Source: Deltaproteobacteria bacterium
GTDB lineage: Bacteria; Desulfobacterota; Desulfobacteria; Desulfobacterales; UBA11574
Assembly (NCBI GenBank): GCA_019314155.1
Contig: JAFCZV010000376.1
Coordinates: forward strand, 1 to 6,439
Direction of reading: 5' to 3'
Length of the DNA stretch: 6,439 nt
The translations under genes and the position numbers were made by a program. Below the pieces are notes generated by a model. It was not told the DNA's origin. It saw only the letters and a program-made list of their open reading frames with translations, and did not search any database. Positions 3,729 through 6,439 of this stretch are shown piece by piece (within the stretch, counting starts at the first letter, position 1; each line of letters begins with the position of its first letter).

Positions 3729-6017
3729 ATGACTTTCTCCATTCTTGACCAAATTGGAAATACACCGCTGGTTGAAATAAAAAACCTCAACCCGAATCCC
3801 CAAGTAAAAATCCTTGCAAAGCTCGAGTATTTTAATCCTGGCGGTTCCATCAAGGACAGGGCCGCACTGTTCATGATCGAAAACGGCGAAAAATCCGGAG
3901 AACTGACCCCCGACAAAACAGTCATCGAAGCCACGAGCGGAAACACGGGCATCGGACTGGCTCTTGTGTGCTCGGTAAGGGGGTACAAGCTTCTATTGAC
4001 CATGTCCGAGGCCGCCAGCGTGGAACGCCAGAAAATTCTGAAAGCACGGGGGGCTGAGATTTTACTGACCCCCGGACATCTGGGAACCGACGGCGCCATC
4101 GAAGAGGTTTATCGTCTGGCCCGTGAAAATCCCGACATCTATTTCATGGCCGATCAATTCAACAACCCGGCCAACTGGCAGGCCCACTATCACGGAACAG
4201 CCCCGGAGATCTGGGAGCAGACCGATAAAAAGGTCTCTATGGTTGTCGCCACCCTGGGAACCAGCGGGACCCTTATGGGCCTGACCCGACGAATGAAAGA
4301 ATATAATCCCGATATCCGCATCGTCGGTGTCGAGCCGTATCTGGGGCACAAAATCCAGGGTCTGAAAAACATGAAAGAGGCGTATCGTCCGGAAATATTC
4401 GAAAAAAATCGTCTGGATGAAATCGTGAATATCGATGACGAAGAAGCCTTTGAGATGACCCGGCGGCTTGCAAAGGAAGAAGGGATTTTTGTGGGAATGA
4501 GCAGCGGGGCCGCCTTGGTAATCGCCCGGAAGAAAGCCGAAGAACTCACCCATGGAACCATTGTGGCGATCTTCCCGGACGGAGGAGAGCGATACCTCAG
4601 CACAGCGCTTTTTGCCGTAAAGGAAAAGATCAGCCTCAAACTGTTCAACACCTTAAGCCGCAGCAAGGAGCCGTTTGAGCCCCTTTTGCCGGGAAAGGTC
4701 ACCATGTATTCCTGCGGGCCCACGGCACACGCAAGAATGCACCTGGGGGAATGCCGGCGCTTCATCTTTTCAGACCTTTTGTGCCGGTACCTTGAATACC
4801 GGGGGTATGATGTCACACACATCATGAACATCACCGATCTGGACGATAAAACCATCGACGGATCTGAAAAAGCAGGTCTGGATCTGTCCGAGTTCACCCA
4901 AAAACATATCGATTCCTTCAAAAAGGATCTGGAACTCCTCGAAATCAAACCGGCCTCCAAGTACCCCAAAGCGAGCGAACATATTCACGACATGGTTTCC
5001 CTGTCTGAAAAGCTTGTGAAAAATGGATATGCATATGAAAAATTGAGATCTTTGTATTTCGACATCTCCCGCTTTTCCGATTACGGCAAGCTGTCGGGGG
5101 TGGATATCAATAAAATCAAGCTGGGAGCAACGGTGGATCTGGATGAATATGAAAAGGACAATCCCAGGGATTTTACCCTCTTGAAACGATCGAAACTCTC
5201 CGAGTTGAAACGGGGAATATTCACCAAGACCGACTGGGGCAATGTCCGCCCCTCCTGGCACATTCAGTGTACGGCCATGGCCATGAAATACCTCGGGGAA
5301 ACATATGATATTCATACCAGCTCCCGGGAACTGATGTTTCCTCATCACGAAAATGAGATCGCAATCGCCGCCGCCGTGACCGGAAAACCCCTTGCAAAAT
5401 ACTGGGTGCACTGCGACCGCGTCCTGCTCGACGGAAAAAAAGTCGATGAACAGGTCGCCGGACATACGCTCTCCGATTTGACGGATATGGGATACTCCGG
5501 TCGGGAAATCAGGTACTGGCTCCTTTACGGACATTATCGAAAACCGATTACCTTTTCCAAAGAACGGCTCAAAGAGGCCAAACGCTCGTTAAAACGGCTC
5601 GATTCCTGCATCCATTCACTCATTCATATTAGACCGGGGGCGTCTTTGTATCCCGAACTCGATCAACTGCTGTACGACCTGAAGCACGGCTTTAAAACAG
5701 CCATGGATGACGACCTGAACATGTCGGCGGCCATGGCTTCGATATTTAATATTGTCAGAAGGATCAACAAATTGACCCTTGAAAACAGACTCGATTCGGA
5801 TGGTGTCTCGAAAATTATGGATGCCTTTCGGGGGATCGATTCCGTACTGAAAATATTCGATTTTAAAGATGACGTCCACGACCCCGGGGTGCAGCGTCTC
5901 ATCGAACAGAGAGATCAGGCCCGGCGCGAGAAAAACTGGGAGCTTGCCGACAGGATTCGGGATCAGCTCACGGCCCGGGGGATTCAGGTCAAGGACCGAA
6001 AACTGTTGAGTAGTTAA
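3729..6017 (+). CDS. fusion of PLP-dependent cysteine synthase and cysteinyl-tRNA synthetase-like protein (762 aa)
   Basis: Residues 1 to about 298 form a cysteine synthase (CysK/CysM): IGNTPLVEI at 9-17, PLP-lysine Lys42 in NPGGSIKDR, TSGNTG at 69-74, GTSGT at 177-181, GMSSGA at 256-261 and PDGGERYLST at 283-292. It would make cysteine from an activated serine (O-acetyl- or O-phosphoserine) and sulfide. Residues from about 301 to 762 form a full-length CysRS-like protein with no linker. Zinc ligands Cys329, Cys514, His539 and Glu543 and cysteine-recognition residues Thr369, Trp510 and His529 align with E. coli Cys28, Cys209, His234, Glu238, Thr68, Trp205 and His224. Oddly, the HIGH motif is HLGE (338-341), the KIIK motif reads KTID (374-377), the KMSKS site reads KVDEQ (571-575), the HxGGSDL loop is HTSSREL (529-535), and the usual C-terminal Gly-Thr-x-Trp-Arg is missing. 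It may be a cysteine-coupled tRNA ligase, or a CysRS-derived ligase with another acceptor. The start follows the family; the ribosome site (CGGA) is weak. Confidence 0.92.
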   Translation: MTFSILDQIGNTPLVEIKNLNPNPQVKILAKLEYFNPGGSIKDRAALFMIENGEKSGELTPDKTVIEATSGNTGIGLALVCSVRGYKLLLTMSEAASVERQKILKARGAEILLTPGHLGTDGAIEEVYRLARENPDIYFMADQFNNPANWQAHYHGTAPEIWEQTDKKVSMVVATLGTSGTLMGLTRRMKEYNPDIRIVGVEPYLGHKIQGLKNMKEAYRPEIFEKNRLDEIVNIDDEEAFEMTRRLAKEEGIFVGMSSGAALVIARKKAEELTHGTIVAIFPDGGERYLSTALFAVKEKISLKLFNTLSRSKEPFEPLLPGKVTMYSCGPTAHARMHLGECRRFIFSDLLCRYLEYRGYDVTHIMNITDLDDKTIDGSEKAGLDLSEFTQKHIDSFKKDLELLEIKPASKYPKASEHIHDMVSLSEKLVKNGYAYEKLRSLYFDISRFSDYGKLSGVDINKIKLGATVDLDEYEKDNPRDFTLLKRSKLSELKRGIFTKTDWGNVRPSWHIQCTAMAMKYLGETYDIHTSSRELMFPHHENEIAIAAAVTGKPLAKYWVHCDRVLLDGKKVDEQVAGHTLSDLTDMGYSGREIRYWLLYGHYRKPITFSKERLKEAKRSLKRLDSCIHSLIHIRPGASLYPELDQLLYDLKHGFKTAMDDDLNMSAAMASIFNIVRRINKLTLENRLDSDGVSKIMDAFRGIDSVLKIFDFKDDVHDPGVQRLIEQRDQARREKNWELADRIRDQLTARGIQVKDRKLLSS

Positions 6018-6045
6018 ATGGTTTAAGATTATGCGAAAGATTAAC

Positions 6046-6276
6046 TAAACGTCTTGGAATTTCTACAACGTGTTGAGAACAAAAGAGTTTTATTATTCAT
6101 CAATATTTGCCTTGAGCAAGGAATAATGGAATGGTGGAATATTGGAATGTTGATATTAAAAGGAAATTTTCCATTTATTAATTCCGCTTTCAAAAGGAGA
6201 TTGACCAACAAACCATTATCGCAACATCCCAAAACCATTATTCCACCATTCCAGTATTCCAAATGTGATCTGCCCG
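6046..6276 (+). repeat. dispersed intergenic repeat, copy B (TGGAAT-type)
   Basis: This is the partner of 2153-2381, 231 against 229 bases. The left 23 bases match at 21 positions, and the shared TTTTAT lies at 6088-6093 at the same offset. The first array (6118-6152) has four 8-base units of the form NNGGAATR, the opposed array (6240-6263) has ATTCCACC, ATTCCAGT and ATTCCAAA, and the right end TGATCTGCCCG (6266-6276) matches copy A. The centres differ almost completely. It begins 28 bases after the stop of the fusion gene. A hairpin-like TGCC-TTGCAAT-GGCA follows at about 6281-6295. Open frames on both strands across it reflect the arrays and are not genes. Confidence 0.75.
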
Positions 6277-6344
6277 TTCGTGCCTTGCAATGGCAGGCGA
6301 GACGAAAGAACTTGTACACAAATTATCGATTTAACGATTACTAT

Positions 6345-6350
6345 GAGAGG
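6345..6350 (+). promoter_or_regulatory. ribosome binding site of the right-edge gene
   Basis: GAGAGG lies four bases before the ATG at 6355. It is the strongest Shine-Dalgarno-like match before any gene in the window and supports this start. Confidence 0.5.
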
Positions 6351-6354
6351 ACCC

Positions 6355-6439
6355 ATGAAACCTATATACTTCCCATTTACATATATTTCCAAACCCACGG
6401 CTGAAGCACTGGCCGCGTGCTTCGCTCACACTGCGGTGT
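6355..6439 (+). CDS. N-terminus of an unrecognised protein (partial, runs off right edge)
   Basis: From the ATG at 6355, 28 codons stay open to the window edge: MKPIYFPFTYISKPTAEALA followed by ACFAHTAV. I do not recognise the family. The start has a good GAGAGG ribosome site. There is no signal peptide; the beginning is aromatic and proline-rich (IYFPFTYISKP) and then becomes an alanine-rich, probably helical segment. It lies 79 bases after the end of repeat copy B, in the same direction as the fusion gene. A longer overlapping open frame in another phase (6054-6404) reads through the repeat and ends in this region; it is not favoured because its start and most of its length are repeat sequence. 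Confidence 0.5.
   Translation, partial: MKPIYFPFTYISKPTAEALAACFAHTAV

Noticed and set aside
4190..5534. Long minus-strand open frames (over 250 codons) inside the fusion gene
   Set aside because: They are antisense shadows of strongly conserved cysteine synthase and CysRS-like coding sequence; their translations show no domain or start signal.
6041..6404. Open frames on both strands across repeat copy B (92 and 116 codons)
   Set aside because: Both are mostly repeat sequence, with no ribosome site and no family resemblance; the plus-strand one overlaps a better-supported gene start at 6355 in another frame.

Overview
The window is a bacterial chromosomal segment of moderate G+C, with four intact housekeeping-type genes on the + strand, one gene fragment at each edge, and intergenic regions unusually rich in repeats. 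Protein similarity by eye and the presence of a periplasm-targeted gene start suggest a Gram-negative bacterium. The general look (SurE, an HD-domain YhaM-type nuclease, a CysK-CysRS fusion, many S23-type relics) is reminiscent of sulfate-reducing Desulfobacterota. That taxonomic guess is recollection and was not tested.

Layout: (1) Bases 1-95, minus strand: the first 31 codons of an exported protein, possibly LptD/OstA-like, running off the left edge. It diverges from surE across about 290 bases that hold a good sigma70-like promoter for surE (293-321). (2) surE (386-1153) and a YhaM-type OB-fold/HD exoribonuclease gene (1190-2146), 36 bases apart and probably co-transcribed. (3) A 415-base gap holding copy A of a ~230-base dispersed repeat (2153-2381), followed by an 11-base inverted repeat that brackets the leader of tmk. 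(4) tmk (2562-3203), dTMP kinase. (5) A 417-base element (3216-3632) with 14-base perfect terminal inverted repeats and a flanking TTTAATC direct repeat. It carries a decayed gene for a four-helix-bundle protein of the 23S rRNA intervening-sequence (S23) family. Inside the dead gene is a second, ~60-base element whose two ends resemble the ends of the outer one. (6) A 762-codon gene (3729-6017) fusing a PLP-dependent cysteine synthase to a cysteinyl-tRNA synthetase-like protein with essentially no linker. (7) Copy B of the dispersed repeat (6046-6276), then the first 28 codons of an unrecognised protein at the right edge.

Functional themes: the intact genes belong to nucleotide and RNA metabolism (SurE nucleotidase, YhaM nuclease, Tmk) and to cysteine supply and activation (CysK-CysRS fusion). 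The two most notable signals are: (a) the fusion protein keeps all zinc and cysteine-recognition residues of CysRS but has lost the KMSKS signature, the KIIK motif, the usual HIGH ending and the usual C-terminal tail, so it may be a cysteine-activating paralogue rather than an ordinary tRNA ligase; and (b) the S23 element outside rRNA looks like a mobile intervening-sequence-type element with terminal inverted repeats, a likely target-site duplication and a nested relative.
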